The notes: a model not told the origin generated them from the letters alone. Positions 9,311 through 17,853 are shown, counted from the first letter of the stretch. The stretch is DNA of 27,546 nt from Candidatus Pacearchaeota archaeon (GCA_023228065.1 JALOBX010000005.1:1-27546); one strand, 5' to 3'. Program-made: numbers and translations.

Positions 9311-11050
9311 ATGTCGAAATATACAACATTTCCAATATGTTTAATTCCATCAATACAAAATGATGATCCAACTAGATGTCAAATGGCAGCGTCACAATTA
9401 AAACAATCTTTAATATTAGAAAACCCAGATATTCCAATGATATCAACAGGATATGACAATATATCTCATCTTGGATTATATCACAAATATGCCGATAAAT
9501 CCGGAATTGTTTTATATAGAAATAATCAAATTTTAATTTTAAAATATGATGACGGAAATTGTGAAACTTTTAGAATGTATTGGTATATAAAGTGTAATTT
9601 TAATAAGGGGGATAAATTTAATTCTGGCGATTTGTTGTTTGAACACGTCAGCACTGACAATGGTATCATAAAGTATGGAAAAAATATGCTTGTTGCGTAT
9701 ATGGAATATTTTGGATATTGTCATGAAGATTCAATAGTTTTTTCAGAATCAGCAGCAAGTAAATTTACGTCTGATATTGAAGATGAATTGACTCTGACAA
9801 TAAATCCAAATGAGGTTTTATTGTCATTAGAAAAAGATAATTATAAGCCTCTTCCCAGAATTGGTGATGTCATAAAGAAAAATGATCCATTGTTGCTTGT
9901 CAAATACTTATCTGGAAATCCAAGATTTTTATGTGAAGAACCTAAACCGTATTATCTTAAAAATGATGTGGTAGTAACCGATGTTAAGTTTTTCATAAAT
10001 GACTGGTGTAAAAATTATGGAGAATATAATCAATATATAGTTTCAATTCTCGAAGAGTCCAAAAAAATGAATGAAGAACTTTCTAAATTAAAAGGTAGAA
10101 TTTCGGATATAGACTTAGAAAGAGCTTGTGATATAATGAATTGTGACATACATAAATACAAAGGAAAAATCAATGATAAAAATATAAGGGTAGATGGGTT
10201 AATTGTTAGCATAAAATATACATATAAAAAACATACACAAGTTGGAGATAAATATTCCAATAGACACGGCAATAAAGGTGTTATAAGTATTATTGTTCCA
10301 GATAACGAAATGCCAATCACACCATGGGGTCAACCAATAGATATTATATTGAGTGATCTTAGTATTATTTCTCGTATGAATATGGGTCAGTTGTTTGAGT
10401 TGCACGGCGGGTTATCGTTGCATTTTTTAAAGAATCAGTTATCGGAACTATATGAAAAAGACCCCGATAGAGCTATTGCCAATCTAATATCCGTGATGAC
10501 AAAAGTTGATTCCACCAATGGAAAATGGTATAGCAATGAAATAATAAATGCATATAAAAAATATGGTCCAGATAAGAGATTGATAGATGATTTAATATTA
10601 ATACAGCCGCCATTTGAAAGTGTAACCAAAGAAACATTGGATATGTTTTTGAATATAACCGGAACACAAAAATCTTATAAATTAAAACTTAAAGGCAGAG
10701 AAATAGGGCCAGTTGCCATTGGGTATATGTATATGTTAAAATTGATTCACACCATAGATACAAAATTAAAAGCAAGAACGGTCGGAAATTACACCAGAAA
10801 AACAATTCAACCAGCATCTGGTCAAGGAGCACAAAGAGTTGGTGAGATGGAAATTTGGGCTTTAATAGCATATGACGCTATACAAAATTTGAAAGAAGTA
10901 AATATTAAATCCGATGATCTAGGAAGTAAAATTAATTTGTTAAGAAAATTGTATAACACTGGATTTGCAGACAATGTTGAATTGAAAACAGAACCAGCAG
11001 CTCTCCAGCTTTTTAGGTATTATTTAAATTCTATTGGATTAAATTTCTAA
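9311..11050 (+). CDS. rpoB: RNA polymerase beta subunit, C-terminal half
   Basis: 579 residues from ATG 9311. AAAGGAG overlaps the end of the endonuclease gene, and an in-frame GTG at 9305 lies inside this site and was rejected. The N-terminus ICLIPSIQNDDPTRCQMAAS corresponds to bacterial SLIPFLEHDDANRALMGAN, so the break falls between the rifampicin block and this segment. GKNMLVAYMEYFGY precedes the conserved EDxI position (here HEDSIVFSE). The active-site loop QVGDKYSNRHGNKGV lies at about residues 310-324. SRMNMGQLFELH and the C-terminal clamp ARTVGNYTRKTIQPASGQGA...GEMEIWAL (488-518) complete the beta hallmarks. Both lysines and the RHGNKG loop expected around the nucleotide-binding site are present. 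Together with the 6200-7420 product this should rebuild a full beta. Confidence 0.95.
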   Translation: MSKYTTFPICLIPSIQNDDPTRCQMAASQLKQSLILENPDIPMISTGYDNISHLGLYHKYADKSGIVLYRNNQILILKYDDGNCETFRMYWYIKCNFNKGDKFNSGDLLFEHVSTDNGIIKYGKNMLVAYMEYFGYCHEDSIVFSESAASKFTSDIEDELTLTINPNEVLLSLEKDNYKPLPRIGDVIKKNDPLLLVKYLSGNPRFLCEEPKPYYLKNDVVVTDVKFFINDWCKNYGEYNQYIVSILEESKKMNEELSKLKGRISDIDLERACDIMNCDIHKYKGKINDKNIRVDGLIVSIKYTYKKHTQVGDKYSNRHGNKGVISIIVPDNEMPITPWGQPIDIILSDLSIISRMNMGQLFELHGGLSLHFLKNQLSELYEKDPDRAIANLISVMTKVDSTNGKWYSNEIINAYKKYGPDKRLIDDLILIQPPFESVTKETLDMFLNITGTQKSYKLKLKGREIGPVAIGYMYMLKLIHTIDTKLKARTVGNYTRKTIQPASGQGAQRVGEMEIWALIAYDAIQNLKEVNIKSDDLGSKINLLRKLYNTGFADNVELKTEPAALQLFRYYLNSIGLNF

Positions 11051-11082
11051 CGTGGAGGATATTTGAAAAGAATTCTTTAAAG

Positions 11083-11580
11083 ATGAGAGGCAGTGAAAAC
11101 AGACGCAAAGCTAATTTCAAAGTAGCTAAGATTCATGAAAAGATAGCTAATATCAGGAAGGACTTCTTACACAAGTTGACTTATCAACTGACTCATGAGA
11201 ACCAAGTGAGTACGCTTATAATAGAAGACTTAAACGTAGCAGGAATGATGAAGAATCATAAACTTGCTAGATCAATTGCTGATGTCAGCTGGAGTAAGTT
11301 CAATGAACTACTTACATACAAATGTGAATGGTATGGAAAGAACTTGCTCCGAATAGGTAGATTTGAACCATCTTCTAAGATGTGTAGCATTTGCGGTCAT
11401 ATCAAACAAGACTTAACTCTTGATGATAGGGTATGGACTTGCGTTAAGTGCAAGTCCACTCATGACAGAGATGTCAACGCAGCGAAGAACATTAAGAATA
11501 TGGGGTTACAGAATCAGAATTTTATAGGCCAGGGACTGGCCGTAGAGCCTACAGAGCTACTCATACAACGAGAGCGATGA
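11083..11580 (+). pseudogene. tnpB: TnpB (IS605 OrfB) C-terminal remnant
   Basis: 165 codons covering only the C-terminal half of an RNA-guided TnpB nuclease (full length about 370-400). It contains the bridge-like helix KVAKIHEKIANIRKDFLHKL, the RuvC-II Glu in LIIEDLNVAGM, a zinc ribbon (CSICG ... CVKC), and the RuvC-III Asp in HDRDVNAAKNI. The RuvC-I domain and the N-terminal wedge are missing, so it cannot be an active nuclease on its own. The ATG at 11083 has no good ribosome site at a normal distance. The GGAGG at 11054-11058 instead precedes TTGAAAAGAATTCTT-TAA, which looks like the first codons of a destroyed phage gene. Base and codon use are more GC-rich than the neighbours, consistent with acquisition. 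Confidence 0.88.
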
Positions 11581-11618
11581 AGTAGGAAGCCTATACCCTT
11601 GTGGTATAGGTAGTTCAC
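11581..11618 (+). mobile_element. IS200/IS605-type right end
   Basis: Immediately after the TnpB stop is a perfect 8-bp hairpin, CCTATACC (11590-11597) and GGTATAGG (11603-11610) with a CTTGT loop, followed by TAGTTCAC. A subterminal hairpin followed by a GTAGTTCAC-like end is the usual right-end layout of TnpB-bearing IS605 elements, where the omega RNA's 3' part is also encoded. No matching left end is visible between 11050 and 11083, so the element has lost its 5' part. The phage sequence resumes after it with the ribosome site AAGGAG of the next gene. Confidence 0.7.
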
Positions 11619-11643
11619 AATATATTACAAGGAGTTTTTAAAT

Positions 11644-12390
11644 ATGAGCAATAAGATTTTACCTACGGATGAATTTAAATTAGATCTGGAACCAATGACT
11701 GATACAAAAGAAGATGTAAAAGAAAATACAGTTGAAACGGTTCCCATTGGCGAAGATAAAGAAATTGAAAAAGATGGATCTCCAATCACAGTATCTCTTG
11801 AAACAACTAAGGTTAATTTGTTGAGTTTTGAAAAACCAACGGATAAAACAGGAATTTTTAGTATTCCTGAAACTTCGTGGATTATTTTACATGATAAGAG
11901 TAAACCAGAGCTGAGACCAAAAATTTACAATTATAAGAAAATGTTTGTTGTGGGACTTGAAACTGATTGTTATTTGTCCCACAGTCTGAAAAAGAAAGAA
12001 GTTTATTATAAGTATAAAATTGATGAGGATAAATTCATTCTTTTAAGATTAGCGTCTAAAAAAGGATTCACATGTGAAATTATTTCTGTTGAAAAGAAAA
12101 TACTGACAAATTATGCTAGAATAAGCGATTCTGATCCAATTGATAAAGTGAGGAATATTAAAGTAAAATTGGGGAATATGTTATCTAAGATTGAATCGAT
12201 GTCATCCACAACTAATTTGAATGAGGACGCAAAAGCGACTCTGAATATGAAATATAAAATGAATAATTTATGTACAGTTTTGGATGCGTTGAAATTTGTA
12301 GGAAAGAAATCAAATTCTGTTTGGCATCCAGATTATTTAAGAAAACTTCTCGATGTTTCATCTGTTGTATTTACCCATCACTTCAACTAA
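11644..12390 (+). CDS. Hypothetical phage protein
   Basis: 248 residues; ATG with AAGGAG 9-10 bases upstream. The first ~60 residues are acidic, Thr/Glu/Asp-rich and probably disordered. The rest is a mixed, lysine-rich soluble domain with a helical C-terminal part. No motif is recognised, and there is no signal peptide or membrane segment. It is the first intact phage gene after the TnpB scar, and it is followed by a GC-rich hairpin terminator, so it may be the end of the RNA polymerase transcription unit. Confidence 0.65.
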   Translation: MSNKILPTDEFKLDLEPMTDTKEDVKENTVETVPIGEDKEIEKDGSPITVSLETTKVNLLSFEKPTDKTGIFSIPETSWIILHDKSKPELRPKIYNYKKMFVVGLETDCYLSHSLKKKEVYYKYKIDEDKFILLRLASKKGFTCEIISVEKKILTNYARISDSDPIDKVRNIKVKLGNMLSKIESMSSTTNLNEDAKATLNMKYKMNNLCTVLDALKFVGKKSNSVWHPDYLRKLLDVSSVVFTHHFN

Positions 12391-12401
12391 AAAAACTAAA
12401 G

Positions 12402-12430
12402 AATGGGCGGGGTATTCTCCGCCCATTTCA
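12402..12430 (+). terminator. Intrinsic-terminator-like hairpin
   Basis: A perfect 9-bp stem AATGGGCGG (12402-12410) and CCGCCCATT (12419-12427) with an 8-base loop stands 11 bases after the stop of the preceding gene. The following T-run is short (TTTC), so termination may be partial. The GC-rich stem is striking against the surrounding AT-rich DNA. Confidence 0.6.
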
Positions 12431-12443
12431 GATTGGAAGAAAA

Positions 12444-12827
12444 ATGTTTCTAAAATGTATAATTCCAAGTCGAGATTTTATAGAAAATATTATTATTGAT
12501 TATGGAAAAAAATATAAATATTCTGAAATATCGAGCATAAATTTTTTAGAAAATGAAAAATTTCTAATTAATAATTTGATGTTTTTATTAATCAATAATA
12601 AATTTAAAACAATGATAAAACATCTTGGTGGTGATAATAATTTTTATATGTGGGATAACAATTATTCAATATTAAAAAATATGATAATCACCTCACAAAA
12701 AAGAATAATGTGTGCAGGTAAGAAAATTTCATTTACTAAAATTTTAAATCCGGATAAAATTCAACTAGAATTAGTTAAGGATATCATACGAAATAAATAT
12801 TATGGAATTATTGAGGAGGTAATGTGA
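12444..12827 (+). CDS. Hypothetical small protein
   Basis: 127 residues from ATG 12444, placed just after the terminator hairpin with GGAAGA upstream. A longer reading to 12270 is rejected because it would run through the hairpin and inside the preceding gene. The product is basic and rich in Ile, Lys and Asn, with helical segments and no recognisable motif. Its stop overlaps the GTG start of the next gene (ATGTGA arrangement), so the two are translationally coupled. Confidence 0.6.
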   Translation: MFLKCIIPSRDFIENIIIDYGKKYKYSEISSINFLENEKFLINNLMFLLINNKFKTMIKHLGGDNNFYMWDNNYSILKNMIITSQKRIMCAGKKISFTKILNPDKIQLELVKDIIRNKYYGIIEEVM

Positions 12828-13951
12828 CAGATGGTAAAGAATTTTCAGAACCAAAACAAAAAGATGTTTTAAAGGTACATATTTATAATCCTTTTTATGA
12901 AGGAGTAAATATTGTTAGATATGGGCTAGACCCATGCGATTTATTCAATGAGTACGTTGCAATAGAGGAATGTTTTAACAATTTTATTTCATTTTCAGAT
13001 ACGGATAATTGTTATATAAATTATTACAATAAAAATAATATAAAAAGTATTGTGAACATGTTTGATTCATATTTATCTGAGAATTTTATATCGTTTGAAA
13101 ATAATAAAAAAGAACAAAAAATATTATGTATTTCCGGTAATATTGGTTTTACGAATAATCTTGATAGATATGCATATATAAATTTATTATCAAAATTAAT
13201 AATGAAATTTATTTCTATTAATTTTAAAGATGATATAAAAATAAATTTGGATATTCCAGACTTTAATTTAGAAAAAGAATATAGTGTTCTGTGTTTGGAA
13301 TCAAAAATACCAAAAAAATATTTTGATTGTTCTCCACCGGTAATTGCGAAAATAGAAAAAACATATTCTTCACAAATGCCAATACAATTAGAATTTGGAA
13401 GTGGATATGATTTATTTCCAATTGGTGGAATAAAAAAAGATTCAAGATTGGTATTTATTGATCCGATTTTTCAAAAGACCCAAAATTTGTATAATGTATA
13501 TACACAGATAAAATCAAAAATAAATGAATTTTTAGAATTTTTTATAAAATTCCCAACACGAAGTAAATATATTCAAAGGATAATAACATCAAAGACATTG
13601 GAATGTATGACACTAAAAGAAAATATTGAATTTATGAATCTTTTATCGTGCGTCTATATCAGCGAATTCATATGTATTGTTCCCGACATGAAAAAAATAA
13701 TTAATACTAAAGTTAAAAAATTTGGATGTGATTCTCATCATATTGTAAACTCAAATATATATGGATTTAAGAATTGGGAAAACGGCGGGGAATATTCAAC
13801 CATTTGGACAGAAGAATTATTAGAATCCTTTTTGAAAGAATTAAAAAAGATGTATAAAAAAACATATGAGGTTGATTCGGAATATAATATAGTGGAAACC
13901 GAGTTGAATAATAAAAAATGGTTTAATAGAGGAGAGTTTGTTATTAAATGA
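12824..13951 (+). CDS. Hypothetical phage protein
   Basis: 375 residues with a GTG start (GTGACAGATGGT) positioned after GAGGAGGT; no in-frame ATG competes. It overlaps the previous stop by four bases. The protein is soluble, Asn/Lys/Ile-rich and contains several Cys residues, but no zinc pairs or enzymatic motif that I can name. Segments such as MPIQLEFGSGYDLFPIGG and RLVFIDPIF suggest a globular alpha/beta domain. The next gene follows after 29 bases with its own AAAGGAG site. Function unknown. Confidence 0.65.
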   Translation: MTDGKEFSEPKQKDVLKVHIYNPFYEGVNIVRYGLDPCDLFNEYVAIEECFNNFISFSDTDNCYINYYNKNNIKSIVNMFDSYLSENFISFENNKKEQKILCISGNIGFTNNLDRYAYINLLSKLIMKFISINFKDDIKINLDIPDFNLEKEYSVLCLESKIPKKYFDCSPPVIAKIEKTYSSQMPIQLEFGSGYDLFPIGGIKKDSRLVFIDPIFQKTQNLYNVYTQIKSKINEFLEFFIKFPTRSKYIQRIITSKTLECMTLKENIEFMNLLSCVYISEFICIVPDMKKIINTKVKKFGCDSHHIVNSNIYGFKNWENGGEYSTIWTEELLESFLKELKKMYKKTYEVDSEYNIVETELNNKKWFNRGEFVIK

Positions 13952-13980
13952 AAAATATTTTTAAATTAAAGGAGTTTTAA

Positions 13981-14781
13981 ATGTTTTCGTTTATCAAAAA
14001 AATAAAAGAATTTTTTGGGATTTTATCAAAAGATTATGATACATCCAATCTTAGAACGGAAAGAGTCAGACAAAATTTTGAAATTACACCAGAATTATTG
14101 GATCATCATGTCAGATTATCAAAGATGGATACCAGATTAGTTCATGGTGTGGTTAAATTTATTGCAAATTCAAAAAATACAAATTTAATTAATATTATGC
14201 ATGAGGCTATATCTTCAGAAGAATATATGTTGGAAAAAATTATTGCATTTTTCGGAAAGGTCGAAATTTATCTAGATTGGAAGGAATATGTGAGAGGTCA
14301 TGCTGAATTATTTGAATATGTTTCAAAAGATGAAAAAATTTCCAAAAAATTTTTAATGCGTATTCCTAGAGTTTTTGCAAATGATTGTTTAATTATGGCG
14401 GCGAAAAATGGAAATTTTGAATTATTCAAATATATTGTGGAAAATATTGGAGGATCTGTTCTATATAAGCAGGGAAAACCAATGAGAGACGCCATAAAAA
14501 CAGAACCCAATGAATCTCCACTTATTAAGGATGATAGATTCAAAATTGTAAAATATTGTATTGAAGAAAAAGGATGTCCACCATATATATGTGCATATGA
14601 TGGTTTAAAGAAAGCATGTAAGTATGGATTGAGTAAAATTGTAAAACTATTTATTGAAGATTATTCCTGCAGGGTGAATTTACATAAAAATTGTTTATTT
14701 GAGTATTCTACAGACGACATAAAAAAATATTTGTCCGAAAAAAATAATGAAAACAGATCCAACCTGGCTTACAGCCAGTAA
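13981..14781 (+). CDS. Ankyrin-repeat-like protein
   Basis: 266 residues; ATG after AAAGGAG. Two segments have the ankyrin helix-loop-helix pattern: LIMAAKNGNFELFKYIVE (about residues 137-154) and GLKKACKYGLSKIVKLFIED (about 207-226), with a looser repeat between them. The N-terminal half is helical and unassigned. Ankyrin repeats are protein-binding scaffolds. In large DNA viruses and phages they usually mark host-interaction proteins, so a role against host factors is possible but not shown. The last codons coincide with a short hairpin (CTGGCT-TAC-AGCCAG) spanning 14764-14778 just before the stop. Confidence 0.65.
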   Translation: MFSFIKKIKEFFGILSKDYDTSNLRTERVRQNFEITPELLDHHVRLSKMDTRLVHGVVKFIANSKNTNLINIMHEAISSEEYMLEKIIAFFGKVEIYLDWKEYVRGHAELFEYVSKDEKISKKFLMRIPRVFANDCLIMAAKNGNFELFKYIVENIGGSVLYKQGKPMRDAIKTEPNESPLIKDDRFKIVKYCIEEKGCPPYICAYDGLKKACKYGLSKIVKLFIEDYSCRVNLHKNCLFEYSTDDIKKYLSEKNNENRSNLAYSQ

Positions 14782-14825
14782 ATAAATATGAGTAGTTTGA
14801 TAGTCTTAAAAAATGGAGGTGCCAT

Positions 14826-14948
14826 GTGAACTTTGATCATGTGTTTGAAAATGAAAAAAATGATACTATAGATTTTACAAATAAACTTCCACTGCTATAT
14901 GACAGTGTTTACTGGGAAATTGAAAAACATACAATGGAAGGTGATTAG
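14826..14948 (+). CDS. Small ORF (40 residues)
   Basis: A 40-codon reading frame starts at GTG 14826, 5-6 bases after GGAGGTG; the overlapping ATG at 14824 is followed at once by a stop. The product begins VNFDHVFENEKND and is strongly acidic. Its stop TAG shares one base with the GTG start of the HD gene, and its last codons (GAAGGTGA) supply that gene's ribosome site. The tight coupling and good ribosome site argue that it is translated. No function is recognised; it could be a leader peptide or a small partner of the HD enzyme. Confidence 0.55.
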   Translation: MNFDHVFENEKNDTIDFTNKLPLLYDSVYWEIEKHTMEGD

Positions 14949-15505
14949 TGATAATATTTAGTGATTCCGGAGATAGAGAAGAAGAAAATAGAAAAAAAAT
15001 ATTATTAGAAAAATCGATTAAGCTCGCAGTAGACAAACATTGTGGACAAGTTGATAGAAGTGGGAGTCCATATATTCTTCATTGTCTCAGAGTAATGAAT
15101 AACGTCCCGCAACGTGTTGATATTATGATTGCTGCAGTTTTACATGATATTGTAGAGGACACGAATATTTCATTTTATGATTTGTGGAAAATGGAAATAG
15201 ATGATAATATTCTCTTAATAATAGATTTATTGACGAGACAAAAAACTATTGAATATTTTGATTATATTGAAAGACTTAAAAATAATGAAATGGCATGTGC
15301 TATAAAATTGGCAGATATCGAGGATAATATAAATCTTTTAAGATTAAATGTGATTACTGATGCGGATAAATCATTAGTAGATCGTTATCACAAAGCATAC
15401 TCAATATTGATTAAACACGGAATTGAAGTTGCCAAAAAATACATGTATTCAGTTATTAATCCCGGATTGTGCCAAAATTGTGGCTGGAAGGGATTACCTA
15501 CATGA
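14948..15505 (+). CDS. HD-domain (p)ppGpp hydrolase-like protein (SpoT/Mesh1 family)
   Basis: 185 residues with a GTG start overlapping the previous stop (TAGTG). The order of motifs matches the RelA/SpoT hydrolase domain: Arg37 with SGSPYILH (His45), then LLHD-type AAVLHDIVEDT (His66, Asp67, Glu70, Asp71), then KLADIEDN carrying the distal metal-binding Asp and the nucleotide-contacting Asn. No synthetase or regulatory domain is present, as in small alarmone hydrolases such as Mesh1. The predicted reaction is Mn2+-dependent removal of the 3'-pyrophosphate from (p)ppGpp, or from a related nucleotide. A C-terminal CQNCGW pair is unusual and may bind metal. The gene opens the RNA-metabolism island, and a textbook terminator follows its stop. 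In infection it could blunt the host stringent response. Confidence 0.8.
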   Translation: MIIFSDSGDREEENRKKILLEKSIKLAVDKHCGQVDRSGSPYILHCLRVMNNVPQRVDIMIAAVLHDIVEDTNISFYDLWKMEIDDNILLIIDLLTRQKTIEYFDYIERLKNNEMACAIKLADIEDNINLLRLNVITDADKSLVDRYHKAYSILIKHGIEVAKKYMYSVINPGLCQNCGWKGLPT

Positions 15506-15510
15506 TTTTG

Positions 15511-15547
15511 AAATGGGGAGATGATAACGATTTATCTCCCCATTTTT
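15511..15547 (+). terminator. Rho-independent terminator
   Basis: A perfect 12-bp stem AAATGGGGAGAT (15511-15522) and ATCTCCCCATTT (15534-15545) ends in a T-run. It lies 6 bases after the HD gene stop. A possible ATG at 15521 for the next gene lies inside this stem and is rejected in favour of the ATG at 15563. Confidence 0.85.
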
Positions 15548-15562
15548 ATGAAAGAGGTCATT

Positions 15563-16459
15563 ATGATTTTAAATAAGAAAATTCTCCATGATTCTGGATG
15601 TTTCGATAAAGACTGGATAGTTGACAATATGCAATATGAAACCATAGTTGGATCATACGCATATGGTTGCAATGTAGAAGAATCCGACTTTGATATCTAT
15701 GCTTATACAATTCCACCAAAGGAATTTCTGGTTCCAAATTTCTATGGATATTTTTATGGATTTGATAAAATTATTCCATCGTTTGATCAGTACGCAACCA
15801 ATAAAAAATTTAAATATAAAAAAATGGAAGCAGAAGGAACTGTATATAATATTGTGAAATATTTTAGACTTATAATGGAAAACAATCCGAACATGCTTGA
15901 TACTTTATTCACGAGAAATCATCTTCATACACACAATACAAATATCGGAAAAATTGTTATAGAAAATAGGAAATTATTTGTTAGTAAAAAATCATATCAT
16001 ACCTTCCGAGGATATGCTTCAAAACAAAGGGAAAATATGATTGAGAGAAACCCAAGTGGAAAAAGAAAAGAAATTGTAGATAAATTCGGATATGATGTCA
16101 AATATGCCGCACATCTAATCAGATTACTTTTAGAGTGTGAGCAACTATTAGAAACTGGGGAAATGGATCTGATGAGAGATAAAGAAATCTTAAAATCTAT
16201 CAGACGTGGTGAATGGTCATCTGAAAAAATTTTAGATTTCTTTGATAGGTATGAACCGAGATTGGACAAGCTATATGAAAGTTCAAAGATTCAATACGAA
16301 CCAGATACTAAAAAAATAAAGGATCTTTTGATATGGTGTTTGGAAGAATATTATGGTGATTTAAGACTAACAAAAAATTCTAATATTGCTGATATTCTAA
16401 ATAAAATTCAGGATAAGTTATCAGAGACTATGAAAATTGTTAGCTACTACAAGGAGTGA
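15563..16459 (+). CDS. Pol beta-superfamily nucleotidyltransferase (RlaP-like)
   Basis: 298 residues from ATG 15563 (AAAGAGGTC upstream). The signature GSYAYG (from Gly30) with ESDFDIYAY gives the G-S and D-x-D metal-binding residues (Asp42, Asp44) of the DNA polymerase beta-like nucleotidyltransferase fold. The rest, including a helical region with FRGYASKQRENM, fits the 'RNA repair pathway nucleotidyltransferase' family (RlaP-like, also known from YcgL-type proteins). Such proteins occur with RNA ligases and Ro60 in bacterial RNA-repair neighbourhoods. The probable role is transfer of a nucleotide to an RNA end or to a protein, with the substrate unknown. Its stop overlaps the ribosome site of the CCA enzyme gene, so the two are coupled. 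Confidence 0.78.
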   Translation: MILNKKILHDSGCFDKDWIVDNMQYETIVGSYAYGCNVEESDFDIYAYTIPPKEFLVPNFYGYFYGFDKIIPSFDQYATNKKFKYKKMEAEGTVYNIVKYFRLIMENNPNMLDTLFTRNHLHTHNTNIGKIVIENRKLFVSKKSYHTFRGYASKQRENMIERNPSGKRKEIVDKFGYDVKYAAHLIRLLLECEQLLETGEMDLMRDKEILKSIRRGEWSSEKILDFFDRYEPRLDKLYESSKIQYEPDTKKIKDLLIWCLEEYYGDLRLTKNSNIADILNKIQDKLSETMKIVSYYKE

Positions 16460-16461
16460 TT

Positions 16462-17853
16462 ATGTTTCTAGAAATTATTTCTAATGCTTTTATAAATAGT
16501 GGTTATGAATTATTTATAGTTGGTGGATGTGTTAGAAATGAATTATTAGGAATTAAACCAAAAGATTATGATTTAACTACTGATGCGACACCAGAGGAAA
16601 TAAAAAATATTTTTACGTCTGAATTTATGAATAATAATTCTTGCAGAGTTAAAATATATGACACTGGGATAGAGCATTTGACATTGACATTGGTAATATA
16701 TGATTGCATTCATAAAGAGACGTTTGAAATAACAACGTATAGAGTCGATGAAAAATGTGATGGTAGACATGCAGTTGTCTCCAGAGCAAAAAGTTTAAAA
16801 GATGATTGTTCCAGAAGAGATTTTACAATAAATGGAATTGCCAAAAATCCATTAACTGGGGAGATAATAGATTTCTTTGGTGGGATTGATGATCTTAATA
16901 AAAGAATTATACGTGCAATCGGAGATCCTGAAAAAAGATTAAAAGAAGATTGGTTGAGAATGCTAAGAGCAATTAGATTTTCATCTAACTTGGGATTTGA
17001 AATTGATCCAGCATTGAAAATAGAAATTACAAAACATTCAGATAAAATATTAAAAATTTCAAAAGAAAGAATTAGAGATGAATGGTTTAAGATATTATCT
17101 AGCCCAGTTGAGAATATTAGAAAAACTATGTTTCTTTTGGAAATTACTGGTTTAATGAAAAATATTCTACCAGTTGTAACTTCGATGAGAAATTTTTCTC
17201 AGACTGGAAAACATCATAAGAAAGATTTATATAACCACTGTATCGATGTTTTAATTTCTACGGCTAGACTTACACCCGATCCAATTATTAGATTTGCTGC
17301 TTTAATTCATGATATAGGAAAATTAATAACTAGAAGTGGATGTGAAGGAAGTTATCGTTTTAAGGAACATAATTATTATGGAATGGTTTTATCGGAAACG
17401 ATTTGCAGGGATCTCAAATTAAAATTAGAAGAAATAAATCTTGTTAAATATCTTATTGAGCATCATCTGGAAATCAAAGATTTATATGTTGCATGTAAAA
17501 ATAAATTTAATAAAAAACTTGTTTCTAGATTTATTGTAAAACACAAAGATTATTTAAAAGAATTATTGCTGTTGGGAAAGGCAGATATAGAACTCAATGA
17601 GAGAATTGTAATTTTCATAGAAGGAATTGAGGAATTCTATACGGATTATACAAGCGAAAATAGGAATGAAATTAAAAGTATTCTTAAAGGAAAAGAAATC
17701 ATGGAAATCTGCAAAAATGCAAATAGTGGAAAATGGATTGGTGAAATCAAAAATCTACTGATAGAAAAACAAATAGAGGGTGTTATTAAAAATAGGGAAG
17801 AAGCCATTTCATTTGTCAAGTGTAATTTCAAAGTAGGAAGTGATTCATGTTAA
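16462..17853 (+). CDS. cca: CCA-adding tRNA nucleotidyltransferase (class II, with HD domain)
   Basis: 463 residues from ATG 16462, 5 bases after AAGGAG; the in-frame GTG at 16456 is rejected as it overlaps that site. The head domain has VGGCVRNELLG, then KDYDLTTDA with the DxD pair (Asp35, Asp37). SRRDFTINGIA marks the ribose-binding motif. EDWLR (162-166) sits at the position of the amino-acid template that selects CTP and ATP. The C-terminal half contains an HD motif (LIHDIGK, His283-Asp284) as in E. coli-type enzymes, implying phosphohydrolase activity. The enzyme adds or repairs the 3' CCA of tRNAs. The phage tRNAs here already encode CCA, so repair of damaged ends, or maturation of other CCA-tailed RNAs, is the likelier need. 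It lies between the RlaP-like and macro-like genes. Confidence 0.92.
   Translation: MFLEIISNAFINSGYELFIVGGCVRNELLGIKPKDYDLTTDATPEEIKNIFTSEFMNNNSCRVKIYDTGIEHLTLTLVIYDCIHKETFEITTYRVDEKCDGRHAVVSRAKSLKDDCSRRDFTINGIAKNPLTGEIIDFFGGIDDLNKRIIRAIGDPEKRLKEDWLRMLRAIRFSSNLGFEIDPALKIEITKHSDKILKISKERIRDEWFKILSSPVENIRKTMFLLEITGLMKNILPVVTSMRNFSQTGKHHKKDLYNHCIDVLISTARLTPDPIIRFAALIHDIGKLITRSGCEGSYRFKEHNYYGMVLSETICRDLKLKLEEINLVKYLIEHHLEIKDLYVACKNKFNKKLVSRFIVKHKDYLKELLLLGKADIELNERIVIFIEGIEEFYTDYTSENRNEIKSILKGKEIMEICKNANSGKWIGEIKNLLIEKQIEGVIKNREEAISFVKCNFKVGSDSC

Noticed and set aside
12270..12443. Upstream extension of the gene at 12444
   Set aside because: It would read through the terminator hairpin and the preceding gene; ATG 12444 has its own upstream purine-rich site.
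14764..14778. CTGGCT-TAC-AGCCAG hairpin as a terminator
   Set aside because: It lies inside the last codons of the ankyrin-like gene and has no T-run; too short to call with confidence.
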